A stretch of 64,000 nucleotides of DNA from Pseudomonas sp. 21 (lineage in GTDB: Bacteria > Pseudomonadota > Gammaproteobacteria > Pseudomonadales > Pseudomonadaceae), in contig NZ_JYOA01000001.1 of NCBI RefSeq assembly GCF_000955805.1, positions 761,995 to 825,994 of the forward strand, read 5' to 3'. The notes under the pieces were generated by a model that worked only from the letters and a program-made list of their open reading frames with translations, ran no database searches and had not been told where the DNA came from. The first letter of the stretch is position 1. Every line of letters starts with the position of its first letter. The translations under genes and the position numbers were made by a program. This document shows, one piece after another, positions 9,907 through 21,709 of the stretch.

Positions 9907-10988
9907 TGCTGGCCTACATCCTGCGGCGCCTGCTGCTGATCATCCCCACCCTGTTTGGCATCCTGCTGATCAACTTCATCATCATCCAGGCCGCCCCCGG
10001 CGGCCCGGTGGAGCAGATGATCGCCAAGCTGGAGGGCTTCGATGCCGCCAGCGGCGGCGCCACCGGGCGTATCTCCGGCGGCGGCGGCGAAGTCGCCGCG
10101 GCGGGTACGCACTATCGCGGCGCCCAGGGCCTGGACCCGGAGCTGGTGAAGGAAATCGAGAAGATGTACGGCTTCGACAAGCCGGCACCCGAACGCTTCT
10201 GGATCATGCTCAAGAACTACGTGCACCTGGACTTCGGCCAGAGCTTCTTCCGCGACGCCAAGGTCACCGACCTGATCGTCGAGAAGCTGCCCGTCTCCAT
10301 CTCCCTGGGGCTGTGGAGCACGCTGATCATGTACCTGGTGTCGATCCCGCTGGGCATCGCCAAGGCGGTGCGCCACGGCAGCCATTTCGACGTCTGGACC
10401 AGCTCGGCGATCATCGTCGGCTACGCGATCCCCGCCTTCCTCTTCGCCATCCTGCTGGTGGTGCTGTTCGCCGGCGGAAGCTACTGGGACTGGTTCCCGT
10501 TACGAGGACTGACCTCCAACAACTTCGACGAACTGACCTGGGCCGGCAAGGTCCGCGACTATTTCTGGCACCTGGCGCTGCCCATCACCGCGCTGGTGAT
10601 CGGCAACTTCGCCACCATCACCCTGCTGACCAAGAACAGCTTCCTCGACGAGATCGGCAAGCAGTATGTCGTCACCGCCCGCGCCAAGGGCCTGACCGAA
10701 CGCCGCGTGCTCTACGGCCACGTGTTCCGCAACGCCATGCTGCTGATCATCGCCGGCCTGCCCTCGGCCCTGCTGGGCATCTTCTTCACCGGCTCGCTGC
10801 TGATCGAGGTGATCTTCTCCCTCGACGGCCTGGGCCTGCTCAGCTTCGAGGCGGCGCTGAACCGCGACTACCCGGTGGTGTTCGGCACGCTGTTCATCTT
10901 CACCCTGTTCGGCCTGATCATGAAGCTAGTCAGCGACGTCCTCTACACGCTGGTCGATCCGCGCATCGACTTCGAGAACCGGGAGTAA
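9906..10988 (+). CDS. nppB: ABC importer permease, YejB/DppB type
   Basis: 360-residue inner-membrane permease. The N terminus [20 protein letters not shown] is the first membrane helix of the DppB/OppB family. A long periplasmic insertion follows (about residues 25-130), then five more helices. The EAA loop that contacts the ATPase reads [22 protein letters not shown] near residue 260. Start and stop overlap or abut its neighbours, so translation is coupled. Confidence 0.9.
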   Translation: MLAYILRRLLLIIPTLFGILLINFIIIQAAPGGPVEQMIAKLEGFDAASGGATGRISGGGGEVAAAGTHYRGAQGLDPELVKEIEKMYGFDKPAPERFWIMLKNYVHLDFGQSFFRDAKVTDLIVEKLPVSISLGLWSTLIMYLVSIPLGIAKAVRHGSHFDVWTSSAIIVGYAIPAFLFAILLVVLFAGGSYWDWFPLRGLTSNNFDELTWAGKVRDYFWHLALPITALVIGNFATITLLTKNSFLDEIGKQYVVTARAKGLTERRVLYGHVFRNAMLLIIAGLPSALLGIFFTGSLLIEVIFSLDGLGLLSFEAALNRDYPVVFGTLFIFTLFGLIMKLVSDVLYTLVDPRIDFENRE

Positions 10989-10992
10989 TCCG

Positions 10993-12012
10993 ATGCGCCT
11001 TTCTCCCATCAATCTGCGCCGCTGGGCGCGCTTCAAGGCCAACAAGCGTGGCTGGTGGTCGCTCTGGCTGTTCCTCACGCTGTTCATCCTCAGCCTGGGC
11101 GCCGAACTGATCGCCAACGACAAGCCCCTGGCGATCCACTACGACGGCCAGTGGTACTTCCCGGTGGTCAAGCGCTACCCGGAAACCGCCTTCGGCGGCG
11201 AGTTCCCCATGGAGGCGAACTACAAGAGCCCGTACATGCGCGAGCAGATCGCGCAGAAGGGCGGCTGGACCCTCTGGCCGCCGATCGCCTACAGCTACGA
11301 CACCATCAACTATGACCTGCGCGTGCCGGCGCCTTCCGCGCCCACCGCGGAGAACTGGCTGGGCACCGACGACCAGGCCCGCGACGTGATGGCACGGGTG
11401 ATCTACGGCTTCCGCGTATCGGTGCTGTTCGCCCTGATCCTCACCGTGCTGAGCTCCATCGTCGGCGTCGTCGTGGGCGCGCTGCAGGGCTTCTATGGCG
11501 GCTGGATCGACCTGCTCGGCCAGCGCTTCCTGGAAATCTGGTCGGGCCTGCCGGTGCTCTACCTGCTGATCATCCTCGCCAGCTTCGTGCAGCCGAGTTT
11601 CTGGTGGCTGCTGGGAATCATGCTGCTGTTCTCCTGGATGAGCCTGGTGGACGTGGTCCGCGCCGAGTTCCTCCGTGGCCGGAACCTGGAGTACGTGCGC
11701 GCGGCGCGCGCCCTGGGCATGCGCAACGGCGCGATCATGTTCCGCCACATCCTGCCCAACGCGATGATCTCCACCCTGACCTTCATGCCCTTCATCCTCA
11801 CCGGCGCGATCGGCACCCTGACCTCCCTGGACTTCCTCGGCTTCGGCCTGCCCGCCGGCGCGCCGTCGCTGGGCGAGCTGGTCGCCCAGGGCAAGTCCAA
11901 CCTGCAGGCGCCCTGGCTGGGCATCACCGCCTTCGTGGTGCTGGCCGTGATGCTGAGCCTGCTGGTGTTCATCGGCGAAGCCGCCCGCGATGCCTTCGAC
12001 CCGAGGAAGTGA
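10993..12012 (+). CDS. nppC: ABC importer permease, YejE/DppC type
   Basis: 339 residues. The N-terminal helix follows a short basic segment, with a large periplasmic loop (about 40-130) typical of YejE. The EAA motif is in YVRAARALGMRNGAIMFRHI. It pairs with the preceding permease to form the membrane channel. It starts four bases after the previous stop and ends one base before the ATPase start. Confidence 0.9.
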   Translation: MRLSPINLRRWARFKANKRGWWSLWLFLTLFILSLGAELIANDKPLAIHYDGQWYFPVVKRYPETAFGGEFPMEANYKSPYMREQIAQKGGWTLWPPIAYSYDTINYDLRVPAPSAPTAENWLGTDDQARDVMARVIYGFRVSVLFALILTVLSSIVGVVVGALQGFYGGWIDLLGQRFLEIWSGLPVLYLLIILASFVQPSFWWLLGIMLLFSWMSLVDVVRAEFLRGRNLEYVRAARALGMRNGAIMFRHILPNAMISTLTFMPFILTGAIGTLTSLDFLGFGLPAGAPSLGELVAQGKSNLQAPWLGITAFVVLAVMLSLLVFIGEAARDAFDPRK

Positions 12013-12013
12013 C

Positions 12014-13624
12014 ATGAGCCAGAACGAGAACCTCATCGAAGTGCGCGACCTGTCCGTCGATTTCCGCTGCGGCGACGAACAGGTGCGCGCGGTCGAACAC
12101 ATCAGCTTCGACATCCGCAAGGGCGAGACCCTGGCGCTGGTAGGCGAAAGCGGCTCCGGCAAGTCGGTCACCGCGCACTCGATCCTGCGCTTGCTGCCCT
12201 ACCCCACCGCCAGCCACCCTTCCGGCAGCGTCCAGTACGCCGGCAAGGACCTGCTCAAGCTGCCCGAGCGCAAACTTCGGAGTATCCGCGGCAACCGCAT
12301 CGCCATGGTGTTCCAGGAACCCATGACCTCGCTGAACCCGCTGCACAGCATCGAGAAGCAGATCGGTGAAGTACTGGCGCTGCACAAGGGCATGAACGGC
12401 GCCCAGGCCCGCGCGCGCACGCTGGAACTGCTAGAGCTGGTGGGCATCCCCAATCCCGCCAGCCGGCTCAAGGCCTACCCCCACGAACTTTCCGGCGGCC
12501 AGCGCCAGCGGGTGATGATCGCCATGGCCCTGGCCTGCGAGCCGGAGCTGCTGATCGCCGACGAACCGACCACGGCGCTGGACGTCACGGTGCAGCTGAA
12601 GATCCTCGACCTGCTGCGCGACCTGCAGCAGCGCCTGGGCATGGCCATGCTGCTGATCACCCACGACCTCAACCTGGTGCGGCGCATCGCCCATCGCGTC
12701 TGCGTGATGAAACGCGGCTGCATCGTCGAGCAGGCCGATTGCGAAGCCCTCTTCGAGGCCCCCCAGCACCCCTACACGCGTGAATTGCTCGGAGCCGAGC
12801 CCAGTGGTACCCCCGCACAGAACGAGCCAGGAGCGCCCTTGCTGGAGGTCGACGACCTGCGCGTGTGGTTCCCGATCAAGAAAGGCGTGTTCCGCAAGAC
12901 CGTCGATCACGTCAAGGCCGTGGACGGCATCGACTTCAGCCTGCCGCGTGGCCAGACCCTGGGCATCGTCGGCGAGAGCGGCTCGGGCAAGTCGACCCTC
13001 GGCCTGGCCATCCTGCGCCTGATCAACAGCCAGGGCGGCATCCGCTTCGAGGGCCAGTCCATCGAAGGCATGAACCAGGCGCAAGTCAGGCCCCTGCGTC
13101 GCGAGATGCAGGTAGTCTTCCAGGATCCGTTCGGCAGCCTCAGCCCGCGCATGTCGGTGGGCCAGATCGTTGGCGAAGGCCTGGAAATCCATGGCATGGG
13201 CACACCCGAGGAGCGCGAGCAGGCGATCATCGAGGCGCTCAAGGAAGTCGGGCTCGACCCGGATACCCGCCACCGCTATCCCCACGAGTTCTCCGGTGGC
13301 CAGCGGCAGCGCATCGCCATCGCCCGCGCGCTGGTGCTCAAGCCGGCGCTGATCCTGCTGGACGAGCCGACCTCGGCGCTGGACCGCACCGTGCAGCGCC
13401 AGGTTGTCGAGCTGCTGCGCGGGCTGCAGGCCAAGTACAACCTGACCTACCTGTTCATCAGCCACGACCTGGCGGTGGTGAAAGCCCTCAGCCACCAGTT
13501 GATGGTGATCCGCCACGGCAAGGTGGTCGAACAGGGCATGGCCGAGGATGTCTTCGCCGCACCGCAGCATGCGTACACACAGCAACTGCTGGAAGCAGCC
13601 TTCATGGTCCCGGCAGCGAGCTGA
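12014..13624 (+). CDS. nppD: ABC importer ATPase with two fused nucleotide-binding domains, YejF type
   Basis: 536 residues with two complete ATPase domains in one chain, as in YejF. Walker A motifs [10 protein letters not shown] and [10 protein letters not shown], signature motifs [12 protein letters not shown] and [12 protein letters not shown], and Walker B segments LLIADEPTT and LILLDEPTS are all present. Each domain ends in an OppD/OppF-like C-terminal extension. The start at 12014 ([10 protein letters not shown]) follows the permease stop by one base. The open frame further upstream only overlaps the permease. Confidence 0.93.
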   Translation: MSQNENLIEVRDLSVDFRCGDEQVRAVEHISFDIRKGETLALVGESGSGKSVTAHSILRLLPYPTASHPSGSVQYAGKDLLKLPERKLRSIRGNRIAMVFQEPMTSLNPLHSIEKQIGEVLALHKGMNGAQARARTLELLELVGIPNPASRLKAYPHELSGGQRQRVMIAMALACEPELLIADEPTTALDVTVQLKILDLLRDLQQRLGMAMLLITHDLNLVRRIAHRVCVMKRGCIVEQADCEALFEAPQHPYTRELLGAEPSGTPAQNEPGAPLLEVDDLRVWFPIKKGVFRKTVDHVKAVDGIDFSLPRGQTLGIVGESGSGKSTLGLAILRLINSQGGIRFEGQSIEGMNQAQVRPLRREMQVVFQDPFGSLSPRMSVGQIVGEGLEIHGMGTPEEREQAIIEALKEVGLDPDTRHRYPHEFSGGQRQRIAIARALVLKPALILLDEPTSALDRTVQRQVVELLRGLQAKYNLTYLFISHDLAVVKALSHQLMVIRHGKVVEQGMAEDVFAAPQHAYTQQLLEAAFMVPAAS

Positions 13625-13649
13625 ACCATTACATGATCAAGGAGTGGAT

Positions 13650-14447
13650 ATGGGATTTCTCACCGGCAAGCGCGTACTGATCGTCGGTGTCGCCAGCAAG
13701 CTGTCCATCGCCTCCGGCATCGCCGCGGCGATGCACCGGGAAGGCGCCGAGCTCGCCTTCACCTACCAGAACGACAAGCTCAAGGGCCGCGTGGAAGAGT
13801 TCACTGCTGGCTGGGGTTCCAGCGCGGAGCTGTGCTTCCCCTGTGACGTAGCCAACGACGCGGACATCGCAGCCGTGTTCGCCGAGCTGGGGAAGCAGTG
13901 GGATGGCCTGGACTGCATCGTCCACTCGGTGGGCTTCGCACCGGGCGACCAGCTCGACGGTGACTTCACCGAAGTCACCACCCGCGAAGGTTTCCGCATC
14001 GCCCACGACATCAGCGCCTACAGCTTCATCGCCCTGGCCAAGGCCGGCCGCGAACTTATGCAGGGTCGCAACGGCAGCCTGCTCACCCTCTCCTACCTGG
14101 GCGCCGAGCGCACGATGCCCAACTACAACGTGATGGGCATGGCCAAGGCGAGCCTGGAAGCCGGCGTGCGCTACCTGGCTGGCAGCCTCGGTCCGGAAGG
14201 CACCCGCGTCAACGCCATCTCCGCCGGCCCGATCCGTACCCTGGCCGCCTCGGGCATCAAGAGCTTCCGCAAAATGCTCGCCGCCAACGAGCGCCAGACC
14301 CCGCTGCGGCGCAATGTGACCATCGAGGAAGTCGGCAACGCCGGTGCCTTCCTCTGTTCGGACCTCGCTAGCGGCATCAGCGGTGAGATCCTCTATGTCG
14401 ACGGTGGCTTCAACACCACCGCCATGGGCCCGCTGGGCGACGACTGA
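13650..14447 (+). CDS. fabI: Enoyl-[acyl-carrier-protein] reductase (NADH)
   Basis: 265-residue short-chain dehydrogenase-like enzyme of type II fatty acid synthesis that reduces trans-2-enoyl-ACP. The NADH-binding motif [13 protein letters not shown] is at the N terminus, and the catalytic Tyr and Lys are in [12 protein letters not shown] (Tyr-x6-Lys). The start is fixed by a strong AAGGAG six bases before the ATG at 13650. It sits 25 bases after the importer operon and ends in a shared terminator with ppiD. It is the target of triclosan-type inhibitors in this family. Confidence 0.95.
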   Translation: MGFLTGKRVLIVGVASKLSIASGIAAAMHREGAELAFTYQNDKLKGRVEEFTAGWGSSAELCFPCDVANDADIAAVFAELGKQWDGLDCIVHSVGFAPGDQLDGDFTEVTTREGFRIAHDISAYSFIALAKAGRELMQGRNGSLLTLSYLGAERTMPNYNVMGMAKASLEAGVRYLAGSLGPEGTRVNAISAGPIRTLAASGIKSFRKMLAANERQTPLRRNVTIEEVGNAGAFLCSDLASGISGEILYVDGGFNTTAMGPLGDD

Positions 14448-14464
14448 GCCGTTTCCCAGGCAAA

Positions 14465-14493
14465 GAAAAAGGCCGCCGATGCGGCCTTTTTCT
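14465..14493. terminator. Bidirectional terminator between fabI and ppiD
   Basis: GGCCGC-CGAT-GCGGCC stem (14471-14486) with an A run before and a T run after. It serves the convergent fabI (+) and ppiD (-) genes. A second GC-rich hairpin (14511-14526) lies between it and the ppiD stop. Confidence 0.85.
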
Positions 14494-14535
14494 TGTACCG
14501 GATAAAACGAGGGCCGCTTGCGCGGCCCCAGTTCA

Positions 14536-16425
14536 TTACTTCTTGGCGTCGTCGAACTTCTCGATCTTCGCCTGATCCTGCAGGTAGCGGCGGAACGCGG
14601 AGAAATCGTCCTGGCCACTGCGCGAGGCGAGGAAGCGCTGGTACATCGCTTTCTCCTGCTCGGTCGGCTTGGCATCCGGCTCGCTCACACCACTGAGCTT
14701 GACCAGCACGAAGTCGCCGTTCTGCAGCGCGACACCACCCAGGCTGGGCTTGCCGGCGCCCTCCGGACGAGCCATGCGGAACACGCTCTGCAGCACAACC
14801 GGATCGACACCTTCCTGACCACGGGCAGCCGCTTCCACGACCTTCCAGTCCTGGCCTTCCTGGGCCTGGGTCAGAGGGATCTTGCCGTCGCGCAGACCCG
14901 CCAGCAGCGCTTCGCCGCGAGCCTTGGCATCGGTGGCAGCGTGCTCGACCTGCAGACGCTTGAGGATATCGGCACTCACCTGTTCCAGGGTTTCCTGCTC
15001 AGGCTTGTGGTGCTCCTTCACGCGCAGCACGACCACGGTATCCGGGTCCAGTTCGATGGCGCCGCTGTTGGCGCCCTCTTCCAGCACTTCGGGGCTGAAA
15101 GCGGTCTGGATGACCTGGCGGTTGGCGGTCACACCCTCACCACCTTCCTTGCCGAACGGCTTGCTGGTCTGCACCTTCAGGCCCATGTCCTGTGCCGGCT
15201 GGCCCAGATCGGAGGCTTCGTAGGCGGAGCTTTCCAGCTGCTTGGTCGCATCGACGAAACGTTGCTCGACCAGTTGGGTCTTGGCTTCGTGCTCCAGCTT
15301 GGCCTTCAGGCTGTCGAAGGTCGGAACCTCCGGCGCTTCGACGCCGAGCAGCTTGATCAGGTGCCAGCCGTAGGAGGTCTTCACCGGGGCGGAAACTTCG
15401 CCCTTCTTCAGCGCATACAGCGACTCTTCGAAGGCCGGGTCATACACGCCACGACCGGCGAAGCCGAGATCACCACCGTTGGCGGCGGAGCCGGTGTCGT
15501 TGGACAGCTCCTTGGCCAGCTTGGCGAAGTCTTCACCCTTGTCCAGGCGTGCCTTGATCTCGTCGATCTTGGCCTTGGCCTGCTGGTCGTTCTGCTTGTC
15601 GTTCACCTCGATCAGGATGTGCGCGGCGTCGCGCTGCTCGGCCAGGCCGGCGATTTCCTTCTGATAGAGGGCATCGAGGTCTTCCTTCTTCACCTCGACC
15701 TGGTCGAAGAAGGTGGACTTCTTCAGCTCGACGTAGTCGATGGTGACCTGCTCGGGAGTCATGAACTCGGTGCTGTGGGCGTCGTAGTACGCCTTGATCT
15801 CGCTGTCCTCGACCTTGCTCTTGGCCGGGTCGGCCTTGAGGGTCAGGGTGGCGAAGTCTCGGGTCTGCTTCTCCAGACGGGCGAAGGCATTCAGCTCGTC
15901 ATCGGTGACGAAGCCGGTACCGGCGATGCCGGCGCGCAGCTGACCAATGAGCATTTCCTCGCCGAACATGCGGCGGAACTGCATGCGGTCATAGCCCATC
16001 TGGCGGATGACCTGGTCGAAGCGCTCGGCACTGAACTTGCCGTCCACCTGGAATTCAGGAGTCGACAGGATCAGTTGATCCAGCGCCTGCTGGGAGAAGG
16101 CGAACTTATCGTTCTGGGCGGCCTGCAGGATCAGCTTGCGCTCGATGAGCGACTTCAGCGCGGAGTCCTTGAGCAGCTTGTCGTCGAGCATGGACGAATC
16201 GAAGTCCTTGCCCAGACGCTGCATCAGCTGGCGACGCTGCATGTCCGCGGCCTGCTGCAGTTCCGGCAGACCGATGTCTTCACCGTTGACCTGAGCAGCG
16301 ACGTTCTCGTGGTGGGTTGCGCGAATGATCTGATCGAACCCGGTCAAAGCCATGAGGACAACGATCACGCCCAGGATGGTCTTGGTGATCCAGCCTTGGG
16401 AGTTGTCCCTGATGTTTTGCAGCAT
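14536..16425 (-). CDS. ppiD: Periplasmic chaperone/peptidyl-prolyl isomerase PpiD
   Basis: 629 residues. An N-terminal membrane anchor (about residues 14-33, TILGVIVVLMALTGF) is followed by a SurA-like chaperone region. A parvulin PPIC domain near residues 260-370 contains AAHILIEV, FAKLAKELSNDTGSA, GGDLGFAGRG and YGWHLIKL. It helps outer-membrane and secreted proteins leave the Sec translocon. The start MLQNIRDNSQGW at 16425 matches Pseudomonas PpiD and is preferred over the upstream ATG at 16458. It is the last gene of the proteostasis block. Confidence 0.92.
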   Translation of the reverse strand: MLQNIRDNSQGWITKTILGVIVVLMALTGFDQIIRATHHENVAAQVNGEDIGLPELQQAADMQRRQLMQRLGKDFDSSMLDDKLLKDSALKSLIERKLILQAAQNDKFAFSQQALDQLILSTPEFQVDGKFSAERFDQVIRQMGYDRMQFRRMFGEEMLIGQLRAGIAGTGFVTDDELNAFARLEKQTRDFATLTLKADPAKSKVEDSEIKAYYDAHSTEFMTPEQVTIDYVELKKSTFFDQVEVKKEDLDALYQKEIAGLAEQRDAAHILIEVNDKQNDQQAKAKIDEIKARLDKGEDFAKLAKELSNDTGSAANGGDLGFAGRGVYDPAFEESLYALKKGEVSAPVKTSYGWHLIKLLGVEAPEVPTFDSLKAKLEHEAKTQLVEQRFVDATKQLESSAYEASDLGQPAQDMGLKVQTSKPFGKEGGEGVTANRQVIQTAFSPEVLEEGANSGAIELDPDTVVVLRVKEHHKPEQETLEQVSADILKRLQVEHAATDAKARGEALLAGLRDGKIPLTQAQEGQDWKVVEAAARGQEGVDPVVLQSVFRMARPEGAGKPSLGGVALQNGDFVLVKLSGVSEPDAKPTEQEKAMYQRFLASRSGQDDFSAFRRYLQDQAKIEKFDDAKK

Positions 16426-16486
16426 GCGGCCCCCGACGCGGCCACGTCCCACCGTCAATGGCGGCGCGGCGTGGAAAAAAGCGGAT

Positions 16487-16514
16487 ATAAGAAAGGCGCA
16501 TCCGAGGATGCGCC
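16487..16514 (-). terminator. Rho-independent terminator after the hupB/tRNA-like transcript
   Basis: Nine-base-pair stem GGCGCATCC/GGATGCGCC, followed on the minus strand by TTTCTTAT. It lies ten bases after the CCA end of the tRNA-like sequence. Confidence 0.8.
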
Positions 16515-16524
16515 TTCTCGTAAC

Positions 16525-16599
16525 TGGTGGAGCTTGCGGGCATTGAGCCCGTGACCCCTGATGATTCCAACCGACCTACGCCAGCCGGGTCATCGCTCC
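16525..16599 (-). tRNA. tRNA-like sequence, probably a degenerate tRNA
   Basis: On the minus strand a 75-base block begins GGAGCGA and ends AAGCTCCACCA. The outer five acceptor pairs, an exact D stem (GACC/GGTC, loop containing GG) and a T-arm-like ACGGGCTCAATGCCCGC can be drawn. The anticodon stem does not pair, the T loop departs from TTCRANY, and two acceptor positions are mismatched. The encoded CCA and the terminator just behind it look like a genuine tRNA unit. I read it as a decayed or tRNA-mimic gene co-transcribed with hupB. No anticodon can be trusted. Confidence 0.4.
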
Positions 16600-16603
16600 G
16601 TGA

Positions 16604-16628
16604 CCGGTCCAACCGAGGTTGGAACCGG
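16604..16628 (-). other. Hairpin between hupB and the tRNA-like sequence
   Basis: Near-perfect inverted repeat (CCGGT-CCAACC / GGTTGG-A-ACCGG, one bulge), 25 bases after the hupB stop and five bases before the tRNA-like block. No T run follows. It could be an mRNA 3' stabiliser or a processing site. Confidence 0.5.
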
Positions 16629-16652
16629 TCCAGGTCAAGTCCAAAAAGACGC

Positions 16653-16925
16653 TTAGTTGACAGCGTCCTTGAGGGCTTTACCGGCCTTGAAGCCCGGGAT
16701 CTTAGCAGCAGCGATCTTGATCGGCTTGCCGGTTTGCGGGTTGCGACCGGTGCGAGCAGCGCGCTCTTTGACAGCGAAGGTGCCGAAGCCTACCAGTACG
16801 ACGGAGTCACCAGCCTTCAGGGCGCCAGTTACGGACTCGATCACCGCGTCCAGAGCGCGACCGGCAACAGCTTTCGGGATATCAGCAGATGCGGCGATAG
16901 CATCGATCAGTTCCGACTTGTTCAC
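16653..16925 (-). CDS. hupB: DNA-binding protein HU-beta
   Basis: 90-residue histone-like protein, exactly family length. It has an N-terminal dimerisation helix ([16 protein letters not shown]) and a beta-arm with the [10 protein letters not shown] signature whose proline inserts in the minor groove. It compacts DNA and assists replication and recombination. It lies between lon and ppiD as in other gamma-proteobacteria, with its own strong promoter. Confidence 0.96.
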   Translation of the reverse strand: MNKSELIDAIAASADIPKAVAGRALDAVIESVTGALKAGDSVVLVGFGTFAVKERAARTGRNPQTGKPIKIAAAKIPGFKAGKALKDAVN

Positions 16926-17018
16926 TCTAAGTCCCCTTATTTCTGTTGAGTATGTTTCTATGTGTTAGGTGTAAGCAAAAGCAGGTGCTGGTTTGCCATC
17001 TGACAAAGCAAGTGCCGC

Positions 17019-17048
17019 TTTATAACAAGGGCTCAAAAACAGTGTCAA
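17019..17048 (-). promoter_or_regulatory. Sigma70 promoter of hupB
   Basis: On the minus strand a perfect TTGACA (17043-17048), an 18-base spacer and TATAAA (17019-17024), about 93 bases before the hupB start. It begins just after the lon stop. Confidence 0.8.
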
Positions 17049-17061
17049 GAAAGCCCCCCAA

Positions 17062-19458
17062 CTAATGCGTGCTGATTCGCTCCTTGGAATCAGACTCGCG
17101 CTTCTCATCCTTTGCAACCATCTCGGGAGCCGCATCGGGCAAGGGCTCCGGGGCGTATTGCAGCGCAATTTGCAGGACCTCGTCAATCCATTTAACCGGT
17201 TTAATAACGAGATCGGCCTTAATATTATCCGGAATTTCCCTAAGGTCTCGTACGTTTTCCTCGGGAATGATCACAGTCTTGATTCCACCCCGGTGTGCAG
17301 CCAGAAGTTTTTCCTTCAGGCCACCAATGGCCAGCACCTGACCCCGCAAGGTGATCTCGCCGGTCATCGCAACGTCCGCACGAACCGGGATCTGAGTGAT
17401 CGCCGAAACCAGCGCAGTGCACATGCCGATGCCCGCGCTAGGGCCGTCCTTGGGCGTCGCGCCTTCCGGCACGTGGATGTGGATATCGTGCTTCTCGTGG
17501 AAGTCCGAGGCGATGCCCAGGCTCTTCGAACGACTACGAACCACGGTCAGCGCGGCGGTGATGGACTCCGCCATGACATCGCCCAGCGAGCCGGTCTTGG
17601 TCAGTGCGCCCTTGCCGGGAACCATGGCCGATTCGATGGTCAGCAATTCACCGCCCACCTGGGTCCAGGCGAGGCCGGTCACCTGGCCGATCTGGTCCTG
17701 CTGCTCGGCCAGGCCGTAGCGGAACTTGCGCACACCCAGGTAGTTCTCCAGCGAATCCGGAGTCACCACGGCGTCGATACGCTTGGCCTTGCCACCGTCC
17801 TTGACCGCCTTGCGGCAGACCTTGGCGATCTGGCGTTCGAGACTGCGCACACCGGCTTCGCGGGTGTAATAGCGGATGATGTCACGGGTAGCCGCTTCCT
17901 CGAAGACCACCTCGCCCTTCTTGAGACCATTGGCCGCAGTCTGTTTCGGTACAAGATATTTCGAAGCGATGTTGATCTTCTCGTCCTCGGTGTAACCCGG
18001 CAGACGGATGACTTCCATGCGGTCCAGCAACGCTGCCGGAATGTTCATGGAGTTCGCCGTGCAGAGGAACATCACGTCGGAGAGGTCGTAGTCGACTTCG
18101 AGGTAGTGGTCGTTGAAGTTGTGGTTCTGCTCCGGATCGAGCACTTCCAGCAGCGCCGACGCGGGGTCACCGCGCATGTCGCTGCCCATCTTGTCGATCT
18201 CGTCGAGCAGGAACAGCGGGTTGCGCACGCCCACCTTGGTCATTTTCTGAATCAGACGACCGGGCATGGAACCGATATAGGTGCGACGGTGACCGCGAAT
18301 CTCGGCCTCGTCACGCACGCCGCCCAGGGCCATGCGCACGAACTTGCGGTTGGTCGCTCGGGCGATGGACTCGGCCAGCGAGGTCTTGCCCACGCCGGGC
18401 GGGCCGACCAGGCAGAGCACCGGGCCCTTGAGCTTCTTCACGCGCTTCTGTACGGCGAGATACTCGAGGATTCGCTCCTTGACCTCTTCCAGGCCGTAGT
18501 GGTCCGCGTCGAGGATGTCCTCGGCCTTGTCCAGGTCGTGGCGCACCTTGCTCTCGGCCTTCCACGGCACATTCACCAGCCAGTCGATGTAGGAACGTAC
18601 CACGGTCGCCTCGGCGGACATCGGCGACATCTGCTTGAGCTTGTTCAGCTCGGCAGTGGCCTTGGCCAGGGCTTCCTTGGTCAGGCCGGCGGCGTCGATG
18701 CGCTTCTTCAGCTCCTCGACTTCGTTGTGGCCTTCGTCGATGTCACCCAGCTCTTTCTGGATGGCCTTCATCTGCTCGTTGAGGTAGTACTCGCGCTGGC
18801 TGCGCTCCATCTGCTTCTTCACGCGGCCGCGAATGCGCTTTTCAACCTGCAGCAGGTCGATCTCGGCATCCAGCATGGCCAGCACGTGCTCGACGCGGGC
18901 GGACAGCTCGGTGATCTCGAGGATTTCCTGCTTCTGCTCGATCTTCAGCGCCATGTGGGCGGCCATGGTGTCTACAAGCCGACCCGGCTCGTCGATGCTG
19001 TTGAGCGAGGACAGGACTTCGGCCGGGACTTTCTTGCCCAACTGCACGTACTGCTCGAACTGGCTGAGCAGGCTGCGGGTAAAGACTTCGGATTCGCGCT
19101 CGCCGACGGAGGCCTCGTCAATGATCGACACTTCCGCGCGGCAGTAGGCTTCTTCGTCGATAAAGCGCTCTACCTGGCCGCGCTGCTCACCCTCGACCAG
19201 CACCTTGACGGTGCCATCGGGCAGTTTCAGCAGCTGCAGGACGGTGGCCACGGTGCCCATGCGGTACAGGCCGTCGGCGCCCGGATCGTCGTCGGCCGGA
19301 TTCTTCTGCGCCAGCAACAGGATCTGCTTGTCGCTGGTCATGGCGGCCTCGAGGGCCTCGATGGATTTCTCTCGTCCCACGAAAAGCGGGATGACCATGT
19401 GCGGATACACCACTACGTCACGCAGGGGGAGCAGGGGCAACTCGACGAGTGTTTTCAT
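17062..19458 (-). CDS. lon: ATP-dependent protease Lon
   Basis: 798 residues. N-terminal LON substrate domain (about 1-200), coiled coil, AAA+ module with Walker [14 protein letters not shown] and Walker B LFLLDEID, and C-terminal serine-lysine protease domain with DGPSAGIGM and [14 protein letters not shown]. It degrades misfolded and regulatory proteins in the cytoplasm. Length and motifs are complete. The short C-terminal tail after VAKDEKRES is variable among pseudomonads. A sigma32-like promoter lies upstream. Confidence 0.97.
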   Translation of the reverse strand: MKTLVELPLLPLRDVVVYPHMVIPLFVGREKSIEALEAAMTSDKQILLLAQKNPADDDPGADGLYRMGTVATVLQLLKLPDGTVKVLVEGEQRGQVERFIDEEAYCRAEVSIIDEASVGERESEVFTRSLLSQFEQYVQLGKKVPAEVLSSLNSIDEPGRLVDTMAAHMALKIEQKQEILEITELSARVEHVLAMLDAEIDLLQVEKRIRGRVKKQMERSQREYYLNEQMKAIQKELGDIDEGHNEVEELKKRIDAAGLTKEALAKATAELNKLKQMSPMSAEATVVRSYIDWLVNVPWKAESKVRHDLDKAEDILDADHYGLEEVKERILEYLAVQKRVKKLKGPVLCLVGPPGVGKTSLAESIARATNRKFVRMALGGVRDEAEIRGHRRTYIGSMPGRLIQKMTKVGVRNPLFLLDEIDKMGSDMRGDPASALLEVLDPEQNHNFNDHYLEVDYDLSDVMFLCTANSMNIPAALLDRMEVIRLPGYTEDEKINIASKYLVPKQTAANGLKKGEVVFEEAATRDIIRYYTREAGVRSLERQIAKVCRKAVKDGGKAKRIDAVVTPDSLENYLGVRKFRYGLAEQQDQIGQVTGLAWTQVGGELLTIESAMVPGKGALTKTGSLGDVMAESITAALTVVRSRSKSLGIASDFHEKHDIHIHVPEGATPKDGPSAGIGMCTALVSAITQIPVRADVAMTGEITLRGQVLAIGGLKEKLLAAHRGGIKTVIIPEENVRDLREIPDNIKADLVIKPVKWIDEVLQIALQYAPEPLPDAAPEMVAKDEKRESDSKERISTH

Positions 19459-19516
19459 GATATTCGGCTCTACAGCGGCACTTGGCCAAAACGATGGGAT
19501 TGGACCCTTCGGCCTA

Positions 19517-19545
19517 AGATGGGGTTAGGACTGGGAAAAAACAAG
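19517..19545 (-). promoter_or_regulatory. Sigma32-like heat-shock promoter of lon
   Basis: On the minus strand CTTGTT (19540-19545), a 15-base spacer and CCCCATCT (19517-19524). The second box matches the sigma32 -10 consensus CCCCATNT, and the spacing fits. Confidence 0.65.
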
Positions 19546-19558
19546 CGCGGTAGATGGG

Positions 19559-19582
19559 AAGAAAAAAGGGGCCCTAGGGCCC
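19559..19582 (-). terminator. Terminator of clpX
   Basis: Palindromic GGGGCCC-TA-GGGCCCC (19567-19582) followed on the minus strand by an uninterrupted T run. It lies ten bases past the clpX stop. Confidence 0.85.
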
Positions 19583-19591
19583 CTTCTGGTT

Positions 19592-20872
<1,281 letters not shown>

Positions 20873-20979
20873 TCGATCGTTCCAATCGGGGATATACGTG
20901 AAGGACAAGATGAAGGCATTCGCAGGCATTTTCAAGCCCGCGAGCGGCCGGATTACCGGCCGCGGTACAGCGGAGAGAC

Positions 20980-21618
<639 letters not shown>

Positions 21619-21662
21619 GTCCGACGATCACTCCCTAATAAAAAGTCATGTCTCTATAGACG

Positions 21663-21690
21663 CACAAGCCAGCCCGAAGGCTGGCTTGTG
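21663..21690 (-). terminator. Strong hairpin after tig
   Basis: Twelve-base-pair perfect stem (CACAAGCCAGCC/GGCTGGCTTGTG) with a CGAA or TTCG tetraloop, 20 bases past the tig stop. It has no real T run, so it may pause or partly terminate transcription before clpP. Confidence 0.55.
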
Positions 21691-21709
21691 ACAATCGAAC
21701 GAAGCTGGA

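Noticed and set aside
19558-19590. Insertion sequence or other transposable element in the housekeeping region
   Set aside because: No transposase, terminal repeats or target duplication seen between 1 and 23,162. The palindromes there are terminators.
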